Source of the DNA: Sphingobium bisphenolivorans | GTDB lineage: Bacteria > Pseudomonadota > Alphaproteobacteria > Sphingomonadales > Sphingomonadaceae | Direction: 5' to 3' | Assembly: GCF_000412635.1 (NCBI RefSeq) | Contig: NZ_ASTG01000018.1 | Span: forward strand, 62,001-126,000 | DNA: 64,000 bases | Part shown: positions 8,631 through 17,140 of the stretch, piece after piece | Numbering within the stretch: the first letter of the stretch is position 1 | Layout of the letters: each line of letters starts with the position of its first letter | Translations under genes and position numbers: made by a program | Notes under the pieces: generated by a model | What the model was told of the DNA's origin: nothing | Database searches by the model: none | What the model saw: the letters and a program-made list of their open reading frames with translations, nothing else

Positions 8631-9827
8631 TCAGGCCGCAGCAGCCTCCGCAAAGCTCCGCGCTCCGGCGGAAAGCCGCTCGATGCACTCGGCCACATGG
8701 CTTTCCTCGATCACGAGGGGCGGCAGGATGCGCACGACATTCTGTCCCGCCGACACCGCCAGCAGCCCATGATTGTCGCGCAGATGCGCCACGAAGCTGC
8801 GTGCGTCGTAGCTGTCCTTCATCTTGACGCCGAGCATCAGGCCAAGGCCGCGCACATCCTCGAACATGCCGTCATGATTGGGGACGAGCTGCTCCAGCGC
8901 GGAACGCAGGCGCGCACCTATCGTTTTCACATGGTCGAGGAAGCCCTCGCCCAGCACCTCGTCCAGCACCGTCATGCCCACCGCCATCGCGAGCGGGTTG
9001 CCGCCATAGGTCGAACCGTGCGTGCCGAACACCATGCCCTTGGCCGCTTCCTCGGTCGCAAGGCAAGCGCCGAGCGGAAAGCCCGCGCCAATCCCCTTCG
9101 CCACCGCCATGATGTCGGGTGTCAGCCCATACTGCTCATAGGCGAAGAAGGTGCCGGTGCGGGCATAGCCGCACTGTACCTCATCGAGGATCAGCAGCAG
9201 ACCCTGCTCGTCGCACAGCTTGCGCAGGCCGGAGAGGAACTCCTGCGTGGCCGGCGTCACGCCGCCCTCGCCCTGCACCGTTTCCACCAGGAAGCCGGCG
9301 GTATTCTCATCGACGGCGGCGGTCGCAGCCTCCAGATCGTTGAAGGGCACCACGGTGAAGCCCGGCAGCAGCGGTTCGAAACCGTCGCGCATCTTGGGCT
9401 GGCTGGTGGCGGAGATCGTGCCCAGCGTGCGGCCGTGGAAGGCATTGTCGAAGCTGATGATCTTGTGCCGGTGCGCCTCGCCATTGGCATAATGATAGCG
9501 GCGCGCGGTCTTGATCGCGCATTCCACCGCTTCAGCGCCCGAGTTGGTGAAGAAGACCGTATCGGCAAAGGTCGTGTCGACCAGACGCTGCGCGAATTTT
9601 TCGCCCAACGGCATGGCATAGAGGTTCGACGTGTGCATCAGCGTCGCCGCCTGACCGGCGATCGCCTTCACCAGCTTCGGGTGGCCGTGGCCGAGCAGGT
9701 TGACCGCGATGCCGCTGGCGAAGTCCAGATAACGCTCACCGCGCTCGCCGATCAGATAGCAGCCCTCGCCTCGGACCGGGCGTACATCGCACCGGGGGTA
9801 AACGGGCATGAGCGGCGTAATCGACAT
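8631..9827 (-). CDS. argD: Acetylornithine/succinyldiaminopimelate aminotransferase
   Basis: PLP-dependent class III aminotransferase acting in arginine and possibly lysine synthesis. The 398-residue product has SGAEAVECAIK, the LILDEVQCGYARTG motif and the PLP lysine in AVAKGIGAG (Lys244). The frame extends upstream to 9920, but AAGGGAAGG lies three bases before the ATG at 9827 and the shorter protein has the family length. It is the first gene of the argD-argF pair. A catabolic AstC role cannot be ruled out by sequence alone, but the argF neighbour favours synthesis. Confidence 0.92.
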   Translation of the reverse strand: MSITPLMPVYPRCDVRPVRGEGCYLIGERGERYLDFASGIAVNLLGHGHPKLVKAIAGQAATLMHTSNLYAMPLGEKFAQRLVDTTFADTVFFTNSGAEAVECAIKTARRYHYANGEAHRHKIISFDNAFHGRTLGTISATSQPKMRDGFEPLLPGFTVVPFNDLEAATAAVDENTAGFLVETVQGEGGVTPATQEFLSGLRKLCDEQGLLLILDEVQCGYARTGTFFAYEQYGLTPDIMAVAKGIGAGFPLGACLATEEAAKGMVFGTHGSTYGGNPLAMAVGMTVLDEVLGEGFLDHVKTIGARLRSALEQLVPNHDGMFEDVRGLGLMLGVKMKDSYDARSFVAHLRDNHGLLAVSAGQNVVRILPPLVIEESHVAECIERLSAGARSFAEAAAA

Positions 9828-9868
9828 GGACCTTCCCTTTCTGGGTTGATGTAAGCAGTTTTCCGAAA

Positions 9869-9902
9869 CGCAAAAAGGCGGCCCCCGCCGGGCCGCCCTT
9901 TG
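9869..9902 (-). terminator. Rho-independent terminator after fliS
   Basis: Read leftward, a GC-rich stem of GGGCGGCCC and GGGCCGCC is followed by TTTTTG. It sits about 70 bases after the fliS stop and before argD, so it ends the leftward fliD-fliS transcript and insulates argD. Confidence 0.75.
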
Positions 9903-9971
9903 CGAGCGTCGCCTATACAAGGGAGACTTTGGCGGTTCAACCCTTGTATAGACCTGCGTTAAAAGGTCACT

Positions 9972-10370
9972 TCAGCCGATCTGGTTCCAGGCCTCGGCGA
10001 TCTCGGCGATCATCACCCGGGCCTGTTCGACCGGCTCCGCGTCACGATCCTTGGCTCCCGCGAGCAGCAGCCGGCGGCCCTCGCGATAGATTTGTGCAAG
10101 GCCGGTCGCGATGTCGCCGCCCTTGTCGAAGTCGAGGCTCGATTCCAGCGCGAACAGGATCGACATGGCGCGGGCCTGCTTGTCCGACACCTTCAGCCGG
10201 TCGCCGTTGCGCTCGGCCAGCGCGGCGGCGTCGAGCGCCAGCAGCAGTTCGTCGAACAGCAGCTTGACCAGGGCGTGGGGCGTCGCCCCCTCGATACGGC
10301 TGCCGGAATGAACCGCCGCATAGCGTCGCGCCGCTGCCCCACCGCCGAAACCGCTGTGATTATAGAACAT
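9972..10370 (-). CDS. fliS: Flagellar export chaperone FliS
   Basis: Small helical chaperone that binds the C-terminus of newly made flagellin in the cytoplasm and delivers it to the export gate. The 132-residue product has the family layout: an N-terminal tyrosine-bearing segment (MFYNHS, RRYAAV), ATPHALVKLLFDELL, and a long helical body. It follows fliD with a 21-base gap, the standard fliD-fliS pairing. A strong terminator comes after it. Confidence 0.9.
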   Translation of the reverse strand: MFYNHSGFGGGAAARRYAAVHSGSRIEGATPHALVKLLFDELLLALDAAALAERNGDRLKVSDKQARAMSILFALESSLDFDKGGDIATGLAQIYREGRRLLLAGAKDRDAEPVEQARVMIAEIAEAWNQIG

Positions 10371-10391
10371 GTTCGTCGTGACCCTTGCTTA

Positions 10392-11837
10392 TCAATTGTC
10401 GCTTTTTGTCCAAAGCGCGACCTGCTGCTGCAGGTAGCTCTGGGTCGCCTTGAAGGCGGAGAGCCGCGTTTCCATGGCCGAATAGACCTTGGTCAGTTGC
10501 TCCTGATAATTCGTCATCTGCGTGTCGAGTTTCTCAAGCTGCTTGGTGAGATCCTTGGCGAGGCTCTCATATTTGCTCTGCGCCGAGGCCAGCGGCCCGT
10601 CCTTCTGCTGGATCTTGTCGCGCACGCTGTCCATCAGACCGGCAAGACCCGGATTGGTGGCCGACTTGACCGCCGGGTTCAGCAGTTGCGTGATCGCCTT
10701 GGGGTCGGCGGCGATCGCCTTGTCCAGTACCTTCGTGTCCAGCGACAGCGTGCCGTCACGGTTGGTGCTGACACCGAGGTCGCTCAAGGTCGTGAAAGTG
10801 CCGCTGACCGCCAGCGCGGTCGAGGTCATCTGCGAGAGCTGGCGCTTCATGTCGCGGATCGCCGATTCCCCATTGAGCACGCCTGCATTGGAGGAGTCCG
10901 TGCCGGTCGCTGTAGCGGTGTTCAGCGCCTTCATCAGCGTGTTGTAGGCGTTGACGAACTCGACCATCAGATCGCGCATCGATGTGGTCGGCTCGGTCGT
11001 CGCCAGCGTCACGCTGGTGCCAGGCGCGGCCTTGTTGAGGTCGATGCGCAGATTGGCGATCGCCGTGTCGATCGTGTTGGTCGCATATTTCTGCTCGACG
11101 CCATCCAGCAGGATCGTCGCGTCGGCCGGCGTGGAGGCCGACGTCACCGTGCTCCCGGCGGGAGCGCCGGAGGACCAGGCGAACTGCGCGAGGTCGGCGC
11201 CCGTGTTGGCGTCCGGCGTGGAGGAGGAGACGGTGAGACTGATGTCGTTCGCGGCCCCGCTCGGGCCCTTCAACATCAGCCGCGTGCCCTGCGAATCCGT
11301 GATCACCGAAGCGGTGACGCCGACGCCGGCATTGTTGATGGCGGCAGCAAGGCCCGTATAGCTGTTGTTGGCCGATGTGATGGTGATGGGCACGGCCGCG
11401 CCCGATCCGACCTTCAACGACAGGGTTCCGGTGCCGACGGTCGCTGCCGCACCGCTTGCCTTGTCGCTGCGCGTGTTGACCGATGAGACGAGCGTGCGGC
11501 CAGCGGCAAGATTCTTGACCTCGATCTGCGCGGGCAGGCCGCTCGGCACGCCGCCGGGCAGTGCGCTGACATTGACGATGCTGGGATCGTTGGAGGCAGG
11601 CGTGCCCGAATAGCCGGTGCCGGACAGCAGGCTGTTGAGCGCATCGGCGAACGTGTCGAGCGAGCTGGAGGCAGAGCCGATCGCGGAAATGCGCGCGCTG
11701 TTCAGGCTCTGGCGGCTGGTGATCACCTGCTGGCGCGGATCGCGGGTCGCGCTGACCAGGCTGGACACCAGCGAGGCTGTGTCGATGCCCGATCCTGCGC
11801 CAAGCGCGGTCAAGATGCTGCTGCTCACCGAGGTCAT
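10392..11837 (-). CDS. fliD: Flagellar filament cap protein FliD
   Basis: Forms the cap at the filament tip that folds incoming flagellin. The 481-residue product starts with the conserved ILTALGAGSGIDTASLVSSLV helix (split here only by position, residues 7-27) and ends with a coiled-coil region containing QTKYESL-like heptads and TKVYSAMETRLSAF. The frame opens 13 codons earlier, but AAAGGACGG precedes the ATG at 11837 at good spacing. It is followed by fliS. Expression probably depends on the sigma-28-like promoter upstream of the preceding gene. Confidence 0.9.
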   Translation of the reverse strand: MTSVSSSILTALGAGSGIDTASLVSSLVSATRDPRQQVITSRQSLNSARISAIGSASSSLDTFADALNSLLSGTGYSGTPASNDPSIVNVSALPGGVPSGLPAQIEVKNLAAGRTLVSSVNTRSDKASGAAATVGTGTLSLKVGSGAAVPITITSANNSYTGLAAAINNAGVGVTASVITDSQGTRLMLKGPSGAANDISLTVSSSTPDANTGADLAQFAWSSGAPAGSTVTSASTPADATILLDGVEQKYATNTIDTAIANLRIDLNKAAPGTSVTLATTEPTTSMRDLMVEFVNAYNTLMKALNTATATGTDSSNAGVLNGESAIRDMKRQLSQMTSTALAVSGTFTTLSDLGVSTNRDGTLSLDTKVLDKAIAADPKAITQLLNPAVKSATNPGLAGLMDSVRDKIQQKDGPLASAQSKYESLAKDLTKQLEKLDTQMTNYQEQLTKVYSAMETRLSAFKATQSYLQQQVALWTKSDN

Positions 11838-11914
11838 GGGCCGTCCTTTCAAATGCCAGAACGGCACTAGGCCCAAGACCTTTAGGAATGATTTTTACCG
11901 CAGCCCAAAAAACC

Positions 11915-12373
11915 TCATGTGCTGACGGCAAGGACCTGATCGACCGCGCCAGGGCGCAGATTGGCCTGCGCCGCATGGGCATGGCCGGCCTGCTCGGCGA
12001 GGCGTCGCGCGATACGGATCGCGCTCTCCACTGCTTCTTTCGATGCAGGCGGCAGGGGCACGACGACGGTCGGCGCCGGGATCATCGACTGGATTTCCTC
12101 TGCCGCGGCATCGACGGACGTAGCGCTGGCGCCCGAACGCAGGTCGGCCATGATGTCGGCGATACGCGCATGCACCTTGGCATATTCGGCGTTGCTGGCG
12201 ATGCCGCTGTCCGATGCGCCACCATCGGCGGCAGGATCAGTCGGTGACCTGCCGTTCTGGCGCGTGGAGGCGGAGGCGGAGGCTGAAGCAGGCTGAACCG
12301 CGGCCACGGGCGCCGCGCGGCTCGTGCCTCGATCAACCTGCGCGATCTCTCGCCGCGAAAGATAGTCGTTCAT
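11915..12373 (-). CDS. Unknown protein encoded upstream of fliD
   Basis: A 152-residue protein with no signal peptide. It starts MNDYLSRREI, has a low-complexity Ala/Ser stretch at about residues 27-40, then two predicted helical segments (KVHARIADIMADL; KEAVESAIRIARRLAEQAG). No family was recognised. It lies between flhB and fliD in the flagellar block and immediately behind a sigma-28-like promoter, so a late flagellar role (filament-related chaperone, FlaG-like or similar) is plausible but unproven. AGGA eight bases before 12373 supports this start over the one at 12382. Confidence 0.6.
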   Translation of the reverse strand: MNDYLSRREIAQVDRGTSRAAPVAAVQPASASASASTRQNGRSPTDPAADGGASDSGIASNAEYAKVHARIADIMADLRSGASATSVDAAAEEIQSMIPAPTVVVPLPPASKEAVESAIRIARRLAEQAGHAHAAQANLRPGAVDQVLAVST

Positions 12374-12404
12374 GACGCACATCCTAATGCGTCCCCGTGA
12401 ACAT

Positions 12405-12431
12405 TATACGGACAGGAACAACTAAACTTTA
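12405..12431 (-). promoter_or_regulatory. Sigma-28 (FliA)-like promoter before the fliD operon
   Basis: Read leftward: TAAAGTTT, 11 bases, TCCGTATA. The -35 matches the FliA consensus exactly and the spacing is right; the -10 keeps CCG of GCCGATAA. An overlapping TATAAT could also serve sigma-70. The ATG of the unknown gene is about 30 bases downstream. Confidence 0.5.
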
Positions 12432-12460
12432 GTTAACCTATGTGATTATTTTTGGCCGGC

Positions 12461-13600
12461 TCAGCCCGGCTTCCGGCCGTCCGCGTCGAAGCGCAGATCG
12501 TCGGGCACGGTGATGAAGGGCCGGTCCATCTCGCTCGCCATCCGGTTCTCGACGCGGAAGACGAAGGCCAAGACGGTCGCGACCGCCATATAGAGGCCCT
12601 CGTTGACGATCTGCCCGGCGCGCGAGGTGAAGTAGATGGCGCGGGCGAGTTCGGGATATTGCAGGACGGTGACGCCATTCTGATCGGCGAGTTCGCGGAT
12701 CGCCGCGGCCACCGCGTCGCAACCGCGTGCGACCACCACTGGTGCGCCGTCCTGCCCCGGTTTGTAGCGCAGGGCGACCGCGAAATGGGTCGGGTTGGTG
12801 ATGATGACGCTCGCCTCCGCCACCGCCTTGCGGGTCGATCCGCTCAGCACCTCGAACTGACGACGGCGGATATGGCCCTTGAGTTCGGGTGAGCCTTCGC
12901 TCTCCTTATGCTCGTCCTTGATCTCCTGCTTGGTCATGGCGAGGCGCTTGGAACGCTGCATGACCTGCGCGGGCACGTCGATGCCCGCGATCAGAAACAG
13001 ACCGCCCGCCATGATCAGACAGGTCATGATGAACATATTGCCGAGGTCCGACATGGCGGGCGCAAGGCCGGATTTGCCAAGGCCGATAATCTGGCTCATC
13101 CGGTCCCAGATCATCCAGACGCCGATCGCGCCGAGCAGCGTCACCTTGGCAATGGACTTGATGAGTTCGATAAGGCCCTGCATGCCGAACATGCGCTTGA
13201 GACCGGAGGCGGGGTTGAGCTTCGAGGCCTTGGGCGCGAAGCCTCCGGGACGAAAACCGAGCGAACCCAGCAGCGCCGGGCCGGCGATCGCCGCTAGCAG
13301 CGTGGCGAGCAGGATGCCGCCGACGGGCAGCGCTATGCCCGACAGCAGGCTGGCGCCGCGCGCGGCGGGGGCGAAGTTCACGATGTCGTCGCGCTTGAAG
13401 CGCAGCGCCTCGACCAGCATCTGGGACAGCGATTCCACCAGCGACGGCCCGGTCACCGCGAGCCAGCCGATGCCCGCCATCACCACCAGCGCCGTCGCGA
13501 GATCGCGCGACTGAAGGATATCGCCGTTCTTGGCGGCGTCCTTCAATTTCTTGGCTGTCGGCTTCTCGGTCTTTTCGCCGCCACCATTGCTCTGCGACAT
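12461..13600 (-). CDS. flhB: Flagellar export switch protein FlhB
   Basis: Membrane component of the flagellar type III export gate that switches substrate class from rod/hook to filament. The 379-residue product has four hydrophobic segments in the first 210 residues, then a cytoplasmic domain with the self-cleaving NPTH motif at residues 269-272. It is last in the fliOPQR-flhB run, three bases after fliR. Interaction with FliK, encoded in the same block, sets hook length. Confidence 0.95.
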   Translation of the reverse strand: MSQSNGGGEKTEKPTAKKLKDAAKNGDILQSRDLATALVVMAGIGWLAVTGPSLVESLSQMLVEALRFKRDDIVNFAPAARGASLLSGIALPVGGILLATLLAAIAGPALLGSLGFRPGGFAPKASKLNPASGLKRMFGMQGLIELIKSIAKVTLLGAIGVWMIWDRMSQIIGLGKSGLAPAMSDLGNMFIMTCLIMAGGLFLIAGIDVPAQVMQRSKRLAMTKQEIKDEHKESEGSPELKGHIRRRQFEVLSGSTRKAVAEASVIITNPTHFAVALRYKPGQDGAPVVVARGCDAVAAAIRELADQNGVTVLQYPELARAIYFTSRAGQIVNEGLYMAVATVLAFVFRVENRMASEMDRPFITVPDDLRFDADGRKPG

Positions 13601-13603
13601 GGA

Positions 13604-14386
13604 TCAGCGCCCCTCGCTGATGGACTGCGCCTGCTCAAGGCCCGAGCGCAGAGCGATGCTGATGCCCTCGCCCATGATCGGCGCCGCGATGGCGAGCAGG
13701 ATGAGGCCCGCCATCAGCGCGACCGGCATGCCCACCGCAAACAGGTTGAGCGCGGGCGCGGTGCGGGACAGCATTCCCATCACCATCTGCACCAGCACCA
13801 GCGCGAAGCCCACCGGCAGGGCGATCGTCAGGCCCGCGCCGAGCAGCGCGCCGCCGAACTCGACCAGATGCCACACCGCATCATTGCTGAGCATTGCGCC
13901 ACCGGGAGGCATCGCCTCGTAGCTCTGGACGATGAAGCTCACGAGCATCAGATGGCCATCCATGGCAAGCAACAGGAAAGTCGCGAGGATCGAGAGAAAC
14001 TGACCGACGGCCTGGGTCGCCTGACCCGAGGAGGGATCGACCATCGCCGCGAAGTTGAGGCCCATCGTGTTGCCGATCGCTTCGCCCGCGACGAGCGCTG
14101 CGGCATAGCCGATCTGGACCGCGAACCCCATGGCGAGTCCCGCCAGCACCTCGCCCGCTACCAGCATGACGCCCGCGAAGCTGGCGACCCCCTCTGGCGG
14201 GAGTTGGATGGTGACGCTGTTGAGCGCGGCCATGCCGAGCGCCAGCGACAGGATCAGGCGCAGTTGCAGCGGCACGGAAGGCGCGCCGAAGATGGGCGCG
14301 GCGATGAAGGCGGCGCCGGGGCGGATCATGGCGATCAGCCATATCCACAGTTGGACTTCGACATTGGCGAAGCCGGGCGCGATCAT
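13604..14386 (-). CDS. fliR: Flagellar export gate protein FliR
   Basis: Integral membrane export-gate subunit; the product is 260 residues with about six hydrophobic segments. The N-terminal MIRPGAAFIAAPIFGA and the GEAIGNTMGLNFAAMVDP segment are typical. The frame remains open upstream, but the ATG at 14386 overlaps the fliQ stop (ATGA) and is the natural start. It assembles with FliP and FliQ into the export channel core. Confidence 0.93.
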   Translation of the reverse strand: MIAPGFANVEVQLWIWLIAMIRPGAAFIAAPIFGAPSVPLQLRLILSLALGMAALNSVTIQLPPEGVASFAGVMLVAGEVLAGLAMGFAVQIGYAAALVAGEAIGNTMGLNFAAMVDPSSGQATQAVGQFLSILATFLLLAMDGHLMLVSFIVQSYEAMPPGGAMLSNDAVWHLVEFGGALLGAGLTIALPVGFALVLVQMVMGMLSRTAPALNLFAVGMPVALMAGLILLAIAAPIMGEGISIALRSGLEQAQSISEGR

Positions 14387-14655
14387 TGGAGCAGGTCCGG
14401 GATACGCTCGAATATCTCGCGGGTGAAGTCGGCGATCAATACCATGATGGAGCCGCCGAACAGCACCAGCATCAGCCCGACGACAAGAATCTTGGGGATG
14501 AAGGCCAGCGTCTGTTCGTTGATCGACGTCGCGGCCTGAACCATGCCGATGAGGACGCCGGCGAGCAGCGCGGGAATGAGGATCGGCGCGGCGGCCAGCG
14601 CCGTGATCCAGAGCGCCTGCTGGGCAAGGCCCATGAAAAAGTCGGCGTTTTCCAT
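14383..14655 (-). CDS. fliQ: Flagellar export gate protein FliQ
   Basis: Very small (90 residues) membrane protein with two hydrophobic hairpin segments and the conserved GVLIGMVQAATSINEQTL stretch between them. It forms part of the FliPQR export channel. Length and position between fliP and fliR are canonical. Confidence 0.95.
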   Translation of the reverse strand: MENADFFMGLAQQALWITALAAAPILIPALLAGVLIGMVQAATSINEQTLAFIPKILVVGLMLVLFGGSIMVLIADFTREIFERIPDLLQ

Positions 14656-14693
14656 GGCTCAGCCTCCCTCTTCCGCTGGAAAAGTGCAGGCGC

Positions 14694-15467
14694 TCATGTC
14701 GCGAACGAACTCGCAAGGCTGCCCATTGTCAGAGCCCATCCATCGACCAGCACGAACAGCAGCAGCTTGAACGGCATGGATATGATGGTCGGCGAGAGCA
14801 TCATCATGCCGAGCGCCATCAGGGTGGAGGCTACGACGAGGTCGATAATGAGGAAGGGCAGGAAGATCATGAAGCCGATCTGGAACGCGGTCTTCAGTTC
14901 CGAGGTGACGAAGGCCGGCAGCAGGATCGAGAAGGGAATGTCCGCTGGCGATCGGAAGGCCGGCGCCTCGGCCAGATTGGCGAAAAGCTTGAGGTCGGTC
15001 TCGCGTGTCTGCTTGGTCATGAAGCCGTGCAGCACCTTGGCGGAGCGGCCGACCGCTTCCTCGATCGGGATCTGGCCCTTGCCATAGGGATCGAAGGCCC
15101 GGGTGTTGATCTGGTCGATGGCGGGGCGCATCACGAACAGCGAGAGGAAGAGCGACAGACCGACCAGCACCTGGTTGGGCGGGGTCTGCTGAAGCCCCAG
15201 CGCCTGGCGCAGCAGCGAGAGGACGATGATGATGCGGGTGAAGCTGGTCATCATGAGAACCAGCGACGGCAGCACCGTCAGCAGGCTCATGAGGATCAGG
15301 ATTTGCAGCGAGAGCGACAGCGAGCGGCCATCACCGGAAATCTGGCCCATTGCGCGGGTCAGTGCGCCGCCATTGTTGACCGGCGCGGCCGGCGCGGTCT
15401 GGGCGAAGGCCGGGACAGTGAGGAAGAGCGCGGTGAGCAGGAGCGCTCCCACCAACCACTTAGTCAT
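14694..15467 (-). CDS. fliP: Flagellar export gate protein FliP
   Basis: Core subunit of the export channel. The 257-residue product has an N-terminal signal sequence (ending VPAFAQ), which FliP proteins commonly carry, then LQILILMSLLTVLPS, PPNQVLVGLSLFLSLFVM and the C-terminal PTIISMPFKLLLFVLVDGW. The ATG at 15467 lies inside a palindromic repeat and has no good ribosome-binding site; upstream codons in frame are translated repeat, so this start is still the best. It follows fliO by 34 bases. Confidence 0.92.
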   Translation of the reverse strand: MTKWLVGALLLTALFLTVPAFAQTAPAAPVNNGGALTRAMGQISGDGRSLSLSLQILILMSLLTVLPSLVLMMTSFTRIIIVLSLLRQALGLQQTPPNQVLVGLSLFLSLFVMRPAIDQINTRAFDPYGKGQIPIEEAVGRSAKVLHGFMTKQTRETDLKLFANLAEAPAFRSPADIPFSILLPAFVTSELKTAFQIGFMIFLPFLIIDLVVASTLMALGMMMLSPTIISMPFKLLLFVLVDGWALTMGSLASSFAT

Positions 15468-15488
15468 TCCCGCGAAGGCGGGAACGAC
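15463..15488. repeat. Short palindromic repeat spanning the fliP start
   Basis: Arms GTCATTCCCGC and GCGGGAACGAC surround a GAAG loop; one base pair is mismatched. A near-identical sequence recurs at 40051-40073 after flgE, so it is a member of a dispersed family. The CAT within it is the complement of the fliP start codon. Confidence 0.7.
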
Positions 15489-15501
15489 ATTGGCACTGGA
15501 A

Positions 15502-15768
15502 TCAGCGCCCCGCACGATAGGAGTCGCCTTCCGCGATCTTTTCGATACGCCCGCGGGTGACCGAGAGCAGGATTTTCTTGCCCTCGAATTCCACCACGGC
15601 GAGCTTGCCGAAGCTGCCCATCGGCAGCGCCTCCAGCACTTTAAGCGACCGGTCATTCTGCCCGACCATCATCCCCGGCTGATATTTACGCCAGAGCCAG
15701 AGCGCGCCGAACGCCATGCCGCCGACCAGTGGCAATAGGATCAGCAGCTTGACGAAATACCAGATCAT
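15502..15768 (-). CDS. fliO: Flagellar biosynthesis protein FliO
   Basis: An 88-residue bitopic membrane protein. It has one N-terminal hydrophobic segment (LLILLPLVGGMAFGALWLW) and a short cytoplasmic domain with LKVLEALPMGSFGKLAVVEF, the conserved FliO core. It stabilises assembly of FliP. Position just before fliP is canonical. It is separated from fliN by 86 bases that contain no clear promoter. Confidence 0.85.
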   Translation of the reverse strand: MIWYFVKLLILLPLVGGMAFGALWLWRKYQPGMMVGQNDRSLKVLEALPMGSFGKLAVVEFEGKKILLSVTRGRIEKIAEGDSYRAGR

Positions 15769-15854
15769 TTAAGCCCGCCCGCGATGATGGTTAATCGACT
15801 GTTCCGTTCGGAAAGAATGAGGCGCAAGGCAAGCGGTAAATCGCAGGCAAGCGA

Positions 15855-16193
15855 TCAACCGCGCCGCTCGACCCCTGCGAGCCGAGTTTCAGTCGCGGCG
15901 ACTTCCACGATGCGGATGCCATAGCGGCCATTGACCGTCACCACTTCGCCCTTGGCGATCAGCGCGCCATTGACCATGATGTCGAGCAGGTCGTCGGCCT
16001 GACGGTCCAATTCCACGACGCTGCCCTCCGACAGGTCCATGACCTCGGCCAGGCGCAGCGAGGTCGAGCCCACCTCCACCGACATGCGGACCGGAATGTC
16101 GGCGAGCAGGCGGAATTGGCGGTTGTTCACCATGCGGCTGACGCTGTCCTCACCGATGCTGTCGAGGCGAGGCGCCTCACTCATGTCGCTCAT
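15855..16193 (-). CDS. fliN: Flagellar motor switch protein FliN
   Basis: Small C-ring protein of 112 residues with one SpoA domain: IPVRMSVEVGSTSLRLAEVM then VELDRQADDLLDIMVNGALIA and the C-terminal GRYGIRIVEV. Its ATG shares one base with the fliM stop (TAATG) and GGGGAA lies seven bases before it, so translation is coupled to fliM. An upstream in-frame ATG at 16208 is less likely. With FliM and FliG it forms the switch that sets rotation direction. Confidence 0.92.
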   Translation of the reverse strand: MSDMSEAPRLDSIGEDSVSRMVNNRQFRLLADIPVRMSVEVGSTSLRLAEVMDLSEGSVVELDRQADDLLDIMVNGALIAKGEVVTVNGRYGIRIVEVAATETRLAGVERRG

Positions 16194-17089
16194 TATTCGG
16201 TTCCCCATGAAGGTTGATTGCTGGCAAGCTTTTCGATCTGGAAGGCGGCGCGGCCGTCCTGTTCACCGATCGAACCATGCGCGACGATACGATCGCCGAC
16301 GATCAGCGGCAGGCTGCGGTTGATGGTGACGGGGATGACGTCCCCGGCCTTCAACTGCATCAGCTCGGCAAGAGAAAGATTGGGCCGCGCCAGCACGGTG
16401 CGGGCCGGCAGACGGATATCGCGCATCCGGGTGGCGACGCGCGCCTGCCAGACGGGATCGGCACGTTCCTCGTCAAGGGAAACGCGCGAGCCCATCAGCG
16501 GCTCGACAGCGCGCAGAGAAGAGAGCGGAAAGAGCAGATCGACGGTCCATTCGGCGTCGCGCGTGATGCTGATCAGGAAACGCTGCAACACCATCGGCTC
16601 GGCGGCGGGCGCGGCGGCAGCGAAGCCCACGCCCGTCTCACGGACGATGAGGCCCGGTTCGACCGCCAGCATTTCGCTCCAGCATTCGACCAGACGGGCC
16701 ATGAAGCCCTCTGAAATGCGGGCGATCAGCCGATCTTCGGTGGGCGTGAATTCACCGCGCGGCGGCAGCGGGCGATTGCCGATGCCACCATAAAAGCAAT
16801 CGACCAAAGTAGATATCATCGCCGCGTCCATGCGCAGCAGTACCTGACCCTTGAGCGGCGAGAGACGATAGACGCCGATGCTGGCAGCGGCGGGGACCTC
16901 CGCCTGCCAATTCGCAAACTCCAGCGCGCGCGCATCCTCCACCGCCACATGCGGGCGGGCGCCAGCGATCGGCTCGATCAGGCTGCGCAGACGCCGGCCA
17001 AGCTTTTCGCCCAGCCGGTCCAGCCCTGACAGCATCAGCGGCGCCTGAGAGTCTCCTCGCCCGAAGGCATAGGCTTGAACGTCGGTCAT
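16193..17089 (-). CDS. fliM: Flagellar motor switch protein FliM
   Basis: C-ring protein that receives the CheY signal and contacts FliG and FliN. The 298-residue product has the CheC-like middle domain and a C-terminal SpoA domain (TVLARPNLSLAELMQLKAGD, then GDRIVAHGSIG). The canonical N-terminal CheY-binding LSQ-E-DALL motif is not obvious here, the N-terminus reading MTDVQAYAFGRGDSQ. The ribosome-binding site lies inside a predicted hairpin. Confidence 0.88.
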   Translation of the reverse strand: MTDVQAYAFGRGDSQAPLMLSGLDRLGEKLGRRLRSLIEPIAGARPHVAVEDARALEFANWQAEVPAAASIGVYRLSPLKGQVLLRMDAAMISTLVDCFYGGIGNRPLPPRGEFTPTEDRLIARISEGFMARLVECWSEMLAVEPGLIVRETGVGFAAAAPAAEPMVLQRFLISITRDAEWTVDLLFPLSSLRAVEPLMGSRVSLDEERADPVWQARVATRMRDIRLPARTVLARPNLSLAELMQLKAGDVIPVTINRSLPLIVGDRIVAHGSIGEQDGRAAFQIEKLASNQPSWGTE

Positions 17090-17091
17090 GA

Positions 17092-17121
17092 AAGTCCCCT
17101 GCCCTTTCGGTTGGGGGACTT
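17092..17121 (-). promoter_or_regulatory. Hairpin that may hide the fliM ribosome-binding site
   Basis: Read leftward, AAGTCCCC pairs perfectly with GGGGACTT, loop about 14 bases. The second arm contains the AGGGGA Shine-Dalgarno, five bases before the fliM ATG. It could throttle fliM translation; this is a structural inference. Confidence 0.5.
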
Positions 17122-17140
17122 CCCGCGCGATCAGACAGGA

